NCBI GenBank assembly: GCA_023416335.1
Contig: JAEZHY010000088.1
Coordinates: forward strand, 1-64,000
Origin: Pseudomonadota bacterium
Lineage (GTDB): Bacteria > Desulfobacterota > Syntrophobacteria > Syntrophobacterales > Syntrophobacteraceae
DNA: 64,000 nt
Direction of reading: 5' to 3'
The translations under genes and the position numbers were made by a program. Shown in pieces: positions 34,103 through 42,299 of the stretch; positions within the stretch are counted from its first letter, which is position 1; each line of letters opens with the position of its first letter. The notes beneath the pieces were generated by a model, which made no database searches, was not told where the DNA came from, and worked only from the letters and a program-made list of their open reading frames with translations.

Positions 34103-34759
34103 ACCCAAACCTCAAAATAATTACCCGTACGATAGAATAACTGCTGTCCAATAATACTCATTACTATAAGTTGCCCACAGTCACTATCAACAGAAAAGAT
34201 AGATTTGTGCTGCTCGGGACGGCCGATGCCGACCGTACCGCCGGTACGGCACAGATGCTGGAAGTTTCTTCAACCTTTCGGGGGCTTGCGCTACTTTGCC
34301 GATCCTGAACGATTAGGGCTGCTTTTGCTCTATGTAAATCTTTATTTTTAGATAAGAAGTATTATCCTTTTTCAAAAAGGATTGTGCGTTTTAGGTGTAG
34401 AGTATCGATAATGGCCGGAGGCGTTCCCTTTTTGGGTATTGTAATAAATATGCAGTAGTTTCAATAACTTGAAGTATGGGCTGGAGATTGTTGACCTTGT
34501 CGCGGCCTGTTTTGCTCAAGTCCCGGCAAACGCCCCTTTCAAGTTATCGGAGGCTAACCAGCTGGAAACAAAGAAATCCAGTATTTGAGAGTGGAAGAGT
34601 TGTCGCGTCATTTGGATACATGGATTTGTCTGGTGGAAAGTCCTTTCCCCATTACAACAGATCCTGGCCATAAGGACTTGCACGCGGCTGGACATATCGG
34701 GGGACGGCTTCCTTGCCCGGCAAAGGGCTTTACAGTCCATTCAGCAGGGGAGATCAGGT
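34103..34759. other. Intergenic region with two perfect odd palindromes
   Basis: 657 bases between divergent genes (PLD on minus, SYLF on plus). Two perfect palindromes were found: CCGTACCG-C-CGGTACGG (34233-34249) and ATCCTTTTT-C-AAAAAGGAT (34364-34382). Neither is followed by a clear T-tract. Both promoters should lie here. No gene is supported; short open frames near 34476-34750 have no protein-like character. Confidence 0.45.
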
Positions 34760-35458
34760 ATGAAGCTGAGCATATTGTCGGCAATAGCGCTGACTCTAAT
34801 GGCTGCATTTTACTCGACCGCGGTTTACGGAGCGGGAATGCAGAGCGACGTGGACCAGGCGGTAAACATTATTCAACGGTTCGATTCCATCCCGGAACAC
34901 TCAATCCCTCCGGCAGTCCTCAAGGATGCCAAAGGGCTTGCTATCCTCACGGTTTTCAAAGCAGGTTTCGTCTTTAGCGGCCGTGGAGGTAAAGGGGTGG
35001 TGGTGGCCAAAACAAGCCGCGGATGGAGCGGCCCGTCTGCAATCGGTACAGGTGGTGTGGGCTTCGGGCTGCAAATTGGAGGACAAGTTACGGAGTTTGT
35101 TCTTGTTTTGAACACTTATGATGCGGTACGGGCGTTTTCCAGGGAGGGAAATGTCGTTTTGGGAGGTGATCTGAGTGTGGCGGCCGGACCGATAGGCAGA
35201 AGCGCCGAGGTCGGCGTCACTCCGGTGGCAGCGGTCTACACGTACAGCATAAGTCAAGGTCTGTTTGCCGGTGCGTCGCTCGAGGGTACTGTCGTCATGA
35301 CGAGGGATGAAGCCAATACCGAATATTACGGCAGGCCGGTCAGTCCTCGAATGATCCTGGCCGGTAACATTGCCCCTCCCCCGACTGCCCACAGACTTGC
35401 CAAAGTGCTGGCGGAGGCCGAATCCGGGAGGTGTGGTGAGATGCTGGCCTGCAGGTAA
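34760..35458 (+). CDS. SYLF/YSC84-type lipid-binding secreted protein
   Basis: 232 residues: signal peptide (MKLSILSAIALTLMAAFYSTAVYGA) followed by a SYLF domain. Family features are IPPAVLKDAKGLAILTVFKAGFVFSGRGG, WSGPSAIGTGGVGFGLQIGGQVTEFVLVLNT and the C-terminal YYGRPVSPRMILAG. SYLF proteins bind phosphoinositides in eukaryotes; bacterial members are exported proteins of unclear function, probably membrane-associated. GGGGAG lies about 12 bases before ATG, with CAGG closer. A glycine-zipper lipoprotein follows, suggesting a small envelope-stress unit. Confidence 0.88.
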   Translation: MKLSILSAIALTLMAAFYSTAVYGAGMQSDVDQAVNIIQRFDSIPEHSIPPAVLKDAKGLAILTVFKAGFVFSGRGGKGVVVAKTSRGWSGPSAIGTGGVGFGLQIGGQVTEFVLVLNTYDAVRAFSREGNVVLGGDLSVAAGPIGRSAEVGVTPVAAVYTYSISQGLFAGASLEGTVVMTRDEANTEYYGRPVSPRMILAGNIAPPPTAHRLAKVLAEAESGRCGEMLACR

Positions 35459-35520
35459 ATCGACATGCGGCGCAACCTTTCTCGGATCGAGTCGGTTTTT
35501 ATTCGGAAACATCGAGCGCG

Positions 35521-35540
35521 TTCAGGCAGAGATGCCTGAA
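35521..35540 (+). promoter_or_regulatory. Hairpin with GNRA loop just before a lipoprotein ribosome site
   Basis: TTCAGGCA-GAGA-TGCCTGAA: perfect 8-bp stem closed by a GAGA (GNRA-type) tetraloop, ending 2 bases before the Shine-Dalgarno GGAGGTGG (35543-35550) of the glycine-zipper gene. It lacks a T-tract, so it could be an RNA stability or translation-control element rather than a terminator. Confidence 0.4.
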
Positions 35541-35557
35541 TGCGGAGGTGGTTTAAT

Positions 35558-35800
35558 ATGAGTGCATTGAAAACGATCGGCAGATTTATGGCTGTTTTGG
35601 TTGTATTGTTCGTGCTTGCGGGATGTGCCGGGATGTCCCCCACTGAGCAGAGAGTGCTGAGTGGCGGAGCGATTGGCGCAGGCGCAGGAGCTTTAGTCGG
35701 AGGATTGGCGGGAGGATCCCCTGGGGTCGGTGCGGCTATAGGTGCAGGAGCCGGTGCACTGGGTGGATATCTATACGATCAGTCCCAGAGACAATATTAA
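35558..35800 (+). CDS. Glycine-zipper lipoprotein
   Basis: 80 residues: short basic N-terminus, lipoprotein signal with lipobox LAGC (FMAVLVVLFVLAGCAG), then a glycine-zipper membrane segment (GGAIGAGAGALVGGLAGG; GAAIGAGAGALGGYLYDQ). Such YMGG/SlyB-like proteins insert in the outer membrane. GGAGGTGG at 35543-35550 fixes ATG 35558 rather than an upstream in-frame ATG at 35540. A strong terminator follows at once. Confidence 0.85.
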   Translation: MSALKTIGRFMAVLVVLFVLAGCAGMSPTEQRVLSGGAIGAGAGALVGGLAGGSPGVGAAIGAGAGALGGYLYDQSQRQY

Positions 35801-36100
35801 CGGCATCAGGACGGCAGACCTGGTATTTCACCGGGTCTGCCGTCTTGCTTTACAGGGGATCGGCTTCGAACCTCTATTGACACTCTTTCGTGCCGCGCGG
35901 GGAGATTCCCCCTCTCTTTTGACCGGATTTTCGCTCCATCCGTTCTGCGAGTCGTTTGAAATCATGCTCTGATGTTTAGATTAAAGGCCGGGGAGATATC
36001 GGCTGCGTTTCGTATTTTCGCCGCAAGACCTCCGGTTGGGCATATTGGCCGAAAACACACTTGAGCCGCTGAGCATCTTATTCGATAAAGGACAATGAGC
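35801..36100. other. Intergenic region between the lipoprotein and malate synthase-like genes
   Basis: 300 bases. The first 50 hold the terminator at 35810-35851. The rest shows no repeat or gene; the plus-strand promoter of the malate synthase-like gene should lie here but no good -35/-10 pair was found. AAAGGA at 36087-36092 is the ribosome site of the next gene. Confidence 0.45.
35810..35851 (+). terminator. Rho-independent terminator of the glycine-zipper gene
   Basis: GACGGCAGACC (35810-35820) pairs perfectly over 11 bp with GGTCTGCCGTC (35834-35844), loop of 13, followed by TTGCTTT. It begins 9 bases after the stop codon. Confidence 0.88.
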
Positions 36101-38452
36101 ATGATTCGCGAAGACATTCTGAGACAATTTCCGGAACTTTTTGGAACCAGGAAGGTAAATGGGCGTGAGGTAAATGTCGAGGACATGATCGCAACGCTCA
36201 CGCGTGAGTTGAATCCCGAAATAGCTGCCGCCCTGACGGCGCGGCGCGCGCTTTTGAACTCTCCCGAACCGGTCCGCAAAAAATACGCATGGCCGAAGTG
36301 GGACGATGTGTTTCCAGATCCCGTCACGGGTCGGTCCTGGACCTTTCGCCAGATCGTGCAGGGCCTGATCGACAACTTTTTGGGCCGGGAGAGCGAGTGG
36401 CGCTGGCGGCTCAATGACGAGGTCCCCGCTCCGGAGGCCAACCCATTGCAGAATCCGGGGCTGGAACTCACCGGGCCGTGGCATCCGCTGGATATGGCAT
36501 TCAACGCGTTGAACTCTCCCGCCCCCATGAACATGACCGATTTCGAGGATGCCTCGCCGCCGCATTTTCGTCCGGCAGGCGGTCCCTCAGGCGAACCGGT
36601 CGCCGCTTTTGCGGCCATGAAAAATGCCAGGGACATTTTCGAAGGCAAATGGACCGGCCGCGCTTATGAAGTGATCAAGAAAGGAAAGAAGCGCTCCTAT
36701 AACCTCAAGGCCCCGAGGGACTGGCCGACTGTGTTTGTCCGGCCCCCGAGCATACACGTGCGCTACGACCACATCAGGGTGGACGGCTGGCCTGTGCCGG
36801 GAATCGTTGCCGTCGCGGTCCTGTGGGCATTCAACAATTACGATACACTCAAGAGCGCGGGCAAGCGCGTGTATTACTACATCCCGAAGCTTCAGACGCC
36901 GTTGGAAGCAGCAATCGTGGAGAAGCTGCTGGCGCGGATCGAGGAGGCCATCGGTGTGCCGTTTGGTACGATCAAAATCAAGATGCTCTATGAAGAAGGA
37001 AACGGCGGGCGCCATCTCCCTGCGATCGCGTGGGCCTTGCGCCGCCGCCTGCTGGGAACGAACGTCGGCCGTTGGGATTACCTTGCGAGCCTGATCGAGA
37101 TGTGGAAGGACGATCCTGAAGGAATATTTCCCGATCCTCAGTCCATCGGCATGGCTTCGCCGAACATGATTGCCTACCAGCGGTACAATGCTCTTTTGAT
37201 GCTGATGGCCGGTATGAAGGACAACGAACTCAGCACGGCGGGGCCGATCGGCGGAATGGCCGCAGTGATGATTTACCAGTCGGGCGACGTATACGGACGT
37301 TCGCGATCGAATCCGGTGGCATTGCGCGCAATAGTTGTCGACAAGCTGCGGGAACGCATCCTTGGGCTGATGTTTGTTCCGGACGAGGCCTTGCCGCCCG
37401 AGCGGCAACCCACGCTGGACGATATCCTCTCCGGCAGCGTGAAGGGGAAGCTCTACGATGCCTACCGGCAGAGCTGGGTTGCGAGTCCGGAGGAGACTTA
37501 CGTGGCCGCCGGGAACGCACCGTTGCGCGCGTCGGTGGCACAACTCCAGTCCATTCTCGATGCGCCCCTGGAGACGGTGGACGTAGACGGCAAACCGGTC
37601 CCGACCGTGGCGAGCGGGCTCAGCGATGCGGAACGGCAACTGCTGCAGTCACGCGGCCTGCTGAATGCACAGGGGATGATTACGCCCTGGGTGATATCCC
37701 GGGATTCGCTGGATTCACCGGAAAAACTTCTGACTCCGGAACTTTGGGATTCCATTTACAGGGTGCCGAAAGGCGATGTGACGATCGAGCACATCCAGCA
37801 CGCGTTTTATATGGCTGCCAATTACGGCTTCCAGATTCTCAACGGCAACTTCGCGGCTGCGATCGACGACTACGAGTTGAAGCAGCGGTTCATGAACGAT
37901 CTTGCCACCTACCGAATCGATGTCTCGTGGCTGTGGACGCTGGTCCGCCACCAGGCAGTCATCACCAGGGATGGATACCTCAAACGGCCGGCCCTTACGA
38001 AAGACGGCGTGGAACCGGCGATCAACGATCTGCAGGTCAAGGCCGGCACACGCTTCGATCGGGGGTTGTTCGACAAGGTCTGGGATCATCACAACGAATG
38101 GACGGCGGAATTTTTCGCCGAACTGGACCGCCGTGGCGATCCGGGCCGTTTCGATCGCGGTAAGGCGCCGGTCATTATGGAACTTCTGAAACGGCAGCTG
38201 CTTTCGCCTCGATATATCCAGCACAGCGCCCGTGTGCTGTTCGTAGTGGCGGAGGCCAACGAGCGGGAGCGTTCGCAGATTCTGGAGGCGTTATTCGATT
38301 TGTCCCGGGAGGAGACGGTAGAGCGGGTGGAAGCAGGCAAATTCGACCGGAAGGCCCTGGCGGCGTACGACTATGTCTATGATATTTCTCCGGACGGGCA
38401 GAGGGCTGATGAGCATGGCCGCAACCAAAATACGAAAGGCAAAAGCTCATAA
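36101..38452 (+). CDS. Malate synthase-like enzyme, divergent long form
   Basis: 783 residues. The central part fits the malate synthase TIM barrel: DFEDASPPHF, RDWPTVFVRPPS, IPKLQTPLEA, LYEEGN (acidic ligand region), GTNVGRWDYLASLI (the GRWDY hallmark with a metal-ligand aspartate), and STAGPIGGMAAVM in the place of the family AMGGMAA. It is longer than isoforms A (about 533) and G (about 723). It would condense glyoxylate and acetyl-CoA; no isocitrate lyase gene is seen nearby, so another condensation is possible. AAAGGA is 8 bases before ATG 36101 but only 2 before ATG 36095. The last residues (GRNQNTKGKSS) are encoded by repeat DNA (38417-38452), so the native C-terminus was replaced. Confidence 0.68.
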   Translation: MIREDILRQFPELFGTRKVNGREVNVEDMIATLTRELNPEIAAALTARRALLNSPEPVRKKYAWPKWDDVFPDPVTGRSWTFRQIVQGLIDNFLGRESEWRWRLNDEVPAPEANPLQNPGLELTGPWHPLDMAFNALNSPAPMNMTDFEDASPPHFRPAGGPSGEPVAAFAAMKNARDIFEGKWTGRAYEVIKKGKKRSYNLKAPRDWPTVFVRPPSIHVRYDHIRVDGWPVPGIVAVAVLWAFNNYDTLKSAGKRVYYYIPKLQTPLEAAIVEKLLARIEEAIGVPFGTIKIKMLYEEGNGGRHLPAIAWALRRRLLGTNVGRWDYLASLIEMWKDDPEGIFPDPQSIGMASPNMIAYQRYNALLMLMAGMKDNELSTAGPIGGMAAVMIYQSGDVYGRSRSNPVALRAIVVDKLRERILGLMFVPDEALPPERQPTLDDILSGSVKGKLYDAYRQSWVASPEETYVAAGNAPLRASVAQLQSILDAPLETVDVDGKPVPTVASGLSDAERQLLQSRGLLNAQGMITPWVISRDSLDSPEKLLTPELWDSIYRVPKGDVTIEHIQHAFYMAANYGFQILNGNFAAAIDDYELKQRFMNDLATYRIDVSWLWTLVRHQAVITRDGYLKRPALTKDGVEPAINDLQVKAGTRFDRGLFDKVWDHHNEWTAEFFAELDRRGDPGRFDRGKAPVIMELLKRQLLSPRYIQHSARVLFVVAEANERERSQILEALFDLSREETVERVEAGKFDRKALAAYDYVYDISPDGQRADEHGRNQNTKGKSS

Positions 38453-38460
38453 CCACGAAA
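38417..38460 (+). repeat. Partial repeat unit overlapping the end of the malate synthase-like gene
   Basis: GGCCGCAACCAAAATACGAA...AACCACGAAA matches the opening of the 320-bp repeat (AGCCGCAACCAAAATACAAAA...AACCACGAAA at 23432-23470 and at 38474-38520). It supplies the last 11 codons and the stop of the upstream gene and lies just ahead of a full copy. Confidence 0.7.
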
Positions 38461-38464
38461 TACT

Positions 38465-38785
38465 TGGGGCAGCAGAGCCGCAACCAAAATTCAAAAACAA
38501 AACCCTCAACCACGAAAGGCACGAAATACACGAAAGAAAACAATAGGATAAGGTTGCATGATGGGCACAGCGCTTCATCGTGCCCACCGCCTTGCGCTCG
38601 GAACCAAGTGATGGGTGACACGGGCAACGTGGTTTTGGTTGCCCGTGCCGCAGGCAAGAGGGACTGGTAATTCTACGCGAAGCCTCTTGTCCTCCGGACC
38701 CAGGCAACGTTAAAGCCTGTTGCCTGGGCCACCCGCGAACGTCGTTTCCCGTGGGGAACCCCAAGTGAGAGCTTGGGAACCAGCG
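38465..38785 (+). repeat. Dispersed 320-bp repeat, copy 2
   Basis: Same module order as 23421-23739: TGGGGCAGCAGAGCCGCAAC, AACCACGAAA units, CATCGTGCCCACCGCC, GACACGGGCAACGTGG, GACCCAGGCAACGTTAAAGC, ending GAGAGCTTGGGAACCAGCG. It differs by substitutions and by a short unmatched stretch near 38540-38570. Confidence 0.85.
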
Positions 38786-38857
38786 AATGACATAAATCAA
38801 GGATGGGGTGGTGCAGATGAACTCGAAGCGTGAATCTGGCAGAAGAGCGCCACACCT

Positions 38858-38892
38858 CCGTCATCCCGGCCGTGCTTTTGAGCCGGGATCCA
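38858..38892 (-). repeat. REP-like palindromic unit
   Basis: CCGTCATCCCGGCCGTGCTT...GAGCCGGGATCC is the reverse complement of the REP-like core present at 16561-16594 and 56189-56222. Its CCCGG/CCGGG arms form a hairpin. Confidence 0.65.
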
Positions 38893-39029
38893 GCGCCGGG
38901 AACCGAAACCCGGTTCGGACGAGAAAAAACGCTTCTGAGTGGAAAGCCCTGTTGAGTTGAGGCACGGTTTCCTGACCGTGCCGCCGCGCTCTGCTCCCCC
39001 ACCGTTCTATTGTCATTCATGGAGTTGTT

Positions 39030-39437
39030 CTACAGAAGCGGCAGGTTCTTCGGGGCCTCGGTAAAAGAGAACAACGTGGCTTTCGCTTCGACAAAATAGA
39101 AAGTGATGAAAGTCTCGTCATCCGTTCCTTTGGGATAAATCCGCAACAGGTTGGGAGCTTCGTCGAAGGCTTTTACTTTTGCTTCCCTGCTGCCGTCAAA
39201 GGCAATCCTGCCGCGTATTCTCAGCCAGGAAACGCCGTCGTTCCCCATGTCCGATATTTCGATATCAGGGTTTGCAGCCAGTTGCCTGTAGACGTCCTTG
39301 GTCGTGTTCGTACAGAAATAGAGCAGATTGTTCCTTTTCATGACGAAACCAAACGGCCGCACCCTTCCCTTGCCCTCATCAACGGTAGCGATGTGAAAAA
39401 CGGGGTTGGCCTTCAAAAAATCGTACGCAGTATTCAT
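39030..39437 (-). CDS. Pyridoxamine 5'-phosphate oxidase-fold (flavin-binding) protein
   Basis: 135 residues of the PPOX split-barrel family. It starts MNTAYDFLKANPVFHIATVD, has VRPFGFVMKRNNLLYFCTNT, then the short helix DVYRQLAANPDIEIS and the late strand WLRIRGRIAFDGS, all typical of small FMN- or F420-binding reductases of unknown substrate. GGGAG lies about 10 bases upstream of the ATG. It stands alone between two repeat-bearing gaps, so its role cannot be read from neighbours. Confidence 0.85.
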   Translation of the reverse strand: MNTAYDFLKANPVFHIATVDEGKGRVRPFGFVMKRNNLLYFCTNTTKDVYRQLAANPDIEISDMGNDGVSWLRIRGRIAFDGSREAKVKAFDEAPNLLRIYPKGTDDETFITFYFVEAKATLFSFTEAPKNLPLL

Positions 39438-39639
39438 GATCGTAATCTCCCGATAGGTTCTTTCTGCAATTTCTTTCCAGCCCGGTAGCTTCAGTCAAAT
39501 CTATATGCCCGGGGGCATTATACAAGTGTCTTCGGTTGTTCCGTCAGCCGTGATTTCTCTTACGTTTTACATTCAAGTTGCATAAACTGCTCGAATCACA
39601 CGGGGCAGGGAGTAGATTCTTAGGTGAAGGAGGCCCAAT

Positions 39640-39840
39640 ATGGCGAAAAAGGCGGTTACTGACGACAAATCGATCGAGGAAGCCCGTCTCATCGGTAAAC
39701 ACGCCACGAATGAAGGCGCGGAGGCTGAAGCTCCCGGTGAATCCATCCAGCGTCGAAAACATATCGAGATCCTCGATATGTTCCATTCCACCGATTACGA
39801 CGCCGATTACGATTACAAAAAACAGCGCAAGAAACCATGA
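39640..39840 (+). CDS. VapB-like antitoxin, orphan
   Basis: 66 residues with a strong Shine-Dalgarno (AAGGAGG, 8 bases before ATG). The C-terminal half, ESIQRRKHIEILDMFHSTDYDADYDYKKQRKK in spirit, matches the end of VapB/DUF2191 antitoxins, whose tail DYDPDYDYKAQR-type segment wraps the VapC toxin. The N-terminal part (SIEEARLIGKHATNEG) resembles the helical region but has lost the usual alternation after HATNEG. The stop overlaps an ATG (ATGA at 39837-39840), the normal junction to vapC, but that frame closes after six codons, so the toxin is missing. Confidence 0.6.
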   Translation: MAKKAVTDDKSIEEARLIGKHATNEGAEAEAPGESIQRRKHIEILDMFHSTDYDADYDYKKQRKKP

Positions 39841-40034
39841 CAGGCTTTGTTGGCTAAAACATCGGGCGCAAGCATATCAATAAGGGAAGAACTGCCGACA
39901 GTGATCTTCACAAATTTTGAAACCCTGCAAAGACTGCCGTCCCGCGCGTTTCCATAAAGGGCCTTCTTATTGGTCGGGACTGCCCCCGAAGGCCCCGATG
40001 TCTCGATCCAATATTCCAGGCTTGTGTTAAATCA

Positions 40035-41609
40035 TCACTGTATCCCCGCGGATTCTTCCCTGCCTCCGTAAATCTTGCGAAGTTTCGGTTTTTCTATTTT
40101 GCCCGTGGGGTTGCGGGGGACCGGCCCGAAAATGATCCTTCGCGGCCTTTTGTATCGAGGCAGGGACTCGCAGAAACTCATGATCGCCTCCGCGGTCAGT
40201 TCCTGGCCGGCCTTGACCTGAACCACGACTGCGGCAATCTCTCCCAAGCGGGTGCTGGGCAGCCCGATCACAGCCACATCCTGGATATTGGGATGTGCCT
40301 GGAGGAAGTCTTCTATCTCGACGGGATAGATGTTTTCCCCGCCCGTTATGATGACGTCTTTTTTTCTGTCCACAAGCCAGATGAAACCATCCTCATCCTG
40401 GCGGGCCATATCTCCGGTGAAGAGCCAGCCCTCGTGCAGGACTTCTCTGGTTGCTTCGGAGTTCCTGTAATATTCTTTCATAACCCCCGGCCCTTTGACC
40501 GCGAGTTCCCCGATTTCGCCCCTCTCGAGCTGGTTCCGGTCGGAGTCGACGATCTTGAACTCCCAGTCAAATCCCGGCATCCCAATAGCGCCGACCTTAT
40601 GCATGTTCTCCAGGCCAAGGTGCACGCAACCCGGACCCGTGCACTCCGTCAGACCATAATTGGTATCGTATTGGTGATGCGGGAATACCTTCTTCCACTG
40701 CTTGATCAGGCTCGGCGGAACCGGCTGCGCCCCGATGTGCATGAGCCGCCACTGGTCCAGTTGATAGTTCTTGAGACTGACATCGTGGTTCTCTACGGCA
40801 AAGAGGATATCCAGTGCCCAGGGGACCAGCAGCCAGACGATGGTGATCTTCTCTTCGGAAACCGCCTCGAGTATCCAACGTGGTTCGACGCCTTTCAGGA
40901 TAACCGCCCTGGCCCCGACTATGAAGTTCCCGAACCAGTGCATTTTTGCGCCCGTGTGATAGAGAGGCGGAATGCAGAGGAAATTGTCATTGTGTATCTG
41001 ATGGTGATGACAATTCTCGATATAGCAGGCAGCCTCCAGGTTTCTGTGTGTCAGGAGCGTTGCCTTTGGAGTACCGGTTGTACCTGAGGTGAAGTAGAGA
41101 GCCGCATCGTCTGCAATGTCGATGGAGACCTCGGGGCTGATCGGGCTTCCCGATGTGAGTAATGCCTCAAAAGGCTCGGCATATTCCGGCCGCACGGCTT
41201 CGGGTCCTACGAAGATGAAGCTTTCAACCGTATCGAGACTGTCTTTAATCGCATTGACGCGTTCGATGAATTCTTCACCGAATATGAAAATCCCGGCTTC
41301 GGCCACTTCGGTACAGCGTTTTATGGTTTTTGCTTCGAACCGGAAGTTCAGAGGGACGGCCCAGGCGCCCGTTCTCAGAATGCCGAAATAGACCGGCAGC
41401 CATTCCAGGCAGTTCATCATCAGGTGGATTACCCGGTCCCCCTTTTTCACCCCTTTTTTCAAAAGGCCATTGGCAACACGATTGGCCTGTTCGTCAAAAG
41501 TCTTCCAGGTGATTTCCTTCCGGCTGCCACGGGCCGGGTCTCTTTCCACCAGCGCAATTTCCGATCCGTACATCCGAGCGTTTCGACCCAGCATTTCAGT
41601 AATGAGCAT
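40035..41609 (-). CDS. AMP-forming acyl-CoA synthetase
   Basis: 524 residues of the ANL superfamily. ATP/AMP motif YFTSGTTGTPKATLLTH (A3), YGLTECTGPG (A5), EGWLFTGDMARQDEDG (A7), DRKKDVIITGGENIYPVEIE (A8 and the hinge), and the catalytic lysine in NPTGKIEKPKLR near the C-terminus. It activates a carboxylic acid, probably a medium/long-chain fatty or aromatic acid, to its CoA thioester in the cytoplasm. GAGG is 6 bases before ATG 41609; 21 extra in-frame residues upstream are not protein-like. It is monocistronic here. Confidence 0.92.
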   Translation of the reverse strand: MLITEMLGRNARMYGSEIALVERDPARGSRKEITWKTFDEQANRVANGLLKKGVKKGDRVIHLMMNCLEWLPVYFGILRTGAWAVPLNFRFEAKTIKRCTEVAEAGIFIFGEEFIERVNAIKDSLDTVESFIFVGPEAVRPEYAEPFEALLTSGSPISPEVSIDIADDAALYFTSGTTGTPKATLLTHRNLEAACYIENCHHHQIHNDNFLCIPPLYHTGAKMHWFGNFIVGARAVILKGVEPRWILEAVSEEKITIVWLLVPWALDILFAVENHDVSLKNYQLDQWRLMHIGAQPVPPSLIKQWKKVFPHHQYDTNYGLTECTGPGCVHLGLENMHKVGAIGMPGFDWEFKIVDSDRNQLERGEIGELAVKGPGVMKEYYRNSEATREVLHEGWLFTGDMARQDEDGFIWLVDRKKDVIITGGENIYPVEIEDFLQAHPNIQDVAVIGLPSTRLGEIAAVVVQVKAGQELTAEAIMSFCESLPRYKRPRRIIFGPVPRNPTGKIEKPKLRKIYGGREESAGIQ

Positions 41610-41924
41610 GATTATCCTCTTGTCCGCATTTCCATTGTATTGGGATTGGGCGCTCGAACTCTCACAGGCCAAGGAGGGCGTCCTTGCAGAAGCCAGTAGG
41701 GGAAGTTCGCGATTCCGCGTGAAGTCGTATCATATAAGGACAGGGCGATCAAGGCTGCAAACGCCCGGGGGCGGATGTTCGAGCAACCGGGTGGCGGGAA
41801 ATCTTAATGGCTGTTTTGTCCTCCATCGGCTGGCGGCAGAACGAATTAAAGCTTGAATATGTTTCTCGAATTGGGGATCATTGATAATCATCGGCGAAAC
41901 TTCCGGCATATCGAGGAGGAATCA
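41610..41924. other. Intergenic region upstream of a small membrane-protein gene
   Basis: 315 bases between divergent genes. ATTGATAATCATC at 41880-41892 contains the core of a Fur-type site but the second half-site is poor, so it is only a weak suggestion. Otherwise nothing recognisable; both promoters should be here. Confidence 0.35.
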
Positions 41925-42023
41925 ATGGACACGGCAGCAATCGTGATCTTCGCGGCAATCATGGCTGCGCTCTGGTACGCGATCGACAGGTGGATTCTGC
42001 CCAACCTTGGGCGCACCGGCTGA
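41925..42023 (+). CDS. Candidate 32-residue single-pass membrane protein
   Basis: MDTAAIVIFAAIMAALWYAI followed by a short tail DRWILPNLGRTG. One hydrophobic helix (residues about 3-20) then a basic/polar tail, the form of many regulatory small membrane proteins. GAGGAGGA (41913-41920) is an excellent Shine-Dalgarno 4 bases before ATG. The name and function are unknown; chance cannot be excluded at this length, though strong ribosome site, start, helix and stop coincide. Confidence 0.45.
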   Translation: MDTAAIVIFAAIMAALWYAIDRWILPNLGRTG

Positions 42024-42299
42024 ATACCCTATTCCTCCGGAATCGGTGATTTCGTGAAAGAGAAAAAGTCCTGCTAATAGTCCTTCGTGCACTTTTCTCA
42101 TAAGAACTGATTGACGAATTCCCAAAGCGAGCAGTATATTTCCCTCTGGTCGGCAGTTCACCCAGGCGTCGCCGCCCCGTGAGGGGTGCTAAACCTGCCT
42201 CAATATACAATCGACCGGACACCTTATCCCGTGCCGAGTCGGAAGACGGCGACCACCGACACATCCCATCAGGACCGGCACGCTTATCGAGGATAAGCT

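Larger units (their letters stand above)
38453..39029. other. Repeat-filled intergenic region
   Basis: 577 bases with no gene. Contents: copy 2 of the 320-bp repeat (38465-38785), a REP-like palindrome in reverse orientation (38858-38892), and a GAGGCACGGTTTCCTGACCGTGCC hairpin near 38960-38983 that also recurs as GCGCGGTTTCCTGACCGCGCC near 42997-43017. Confidence 0.6.

Noticed and set aside
35521..35540. Terminator for the SYLF gene
   Set aside because: The hairpin has no T-tract and directly abuts a Shine-Dalgarno, so it is recorded as a regulatory hairpin instead.
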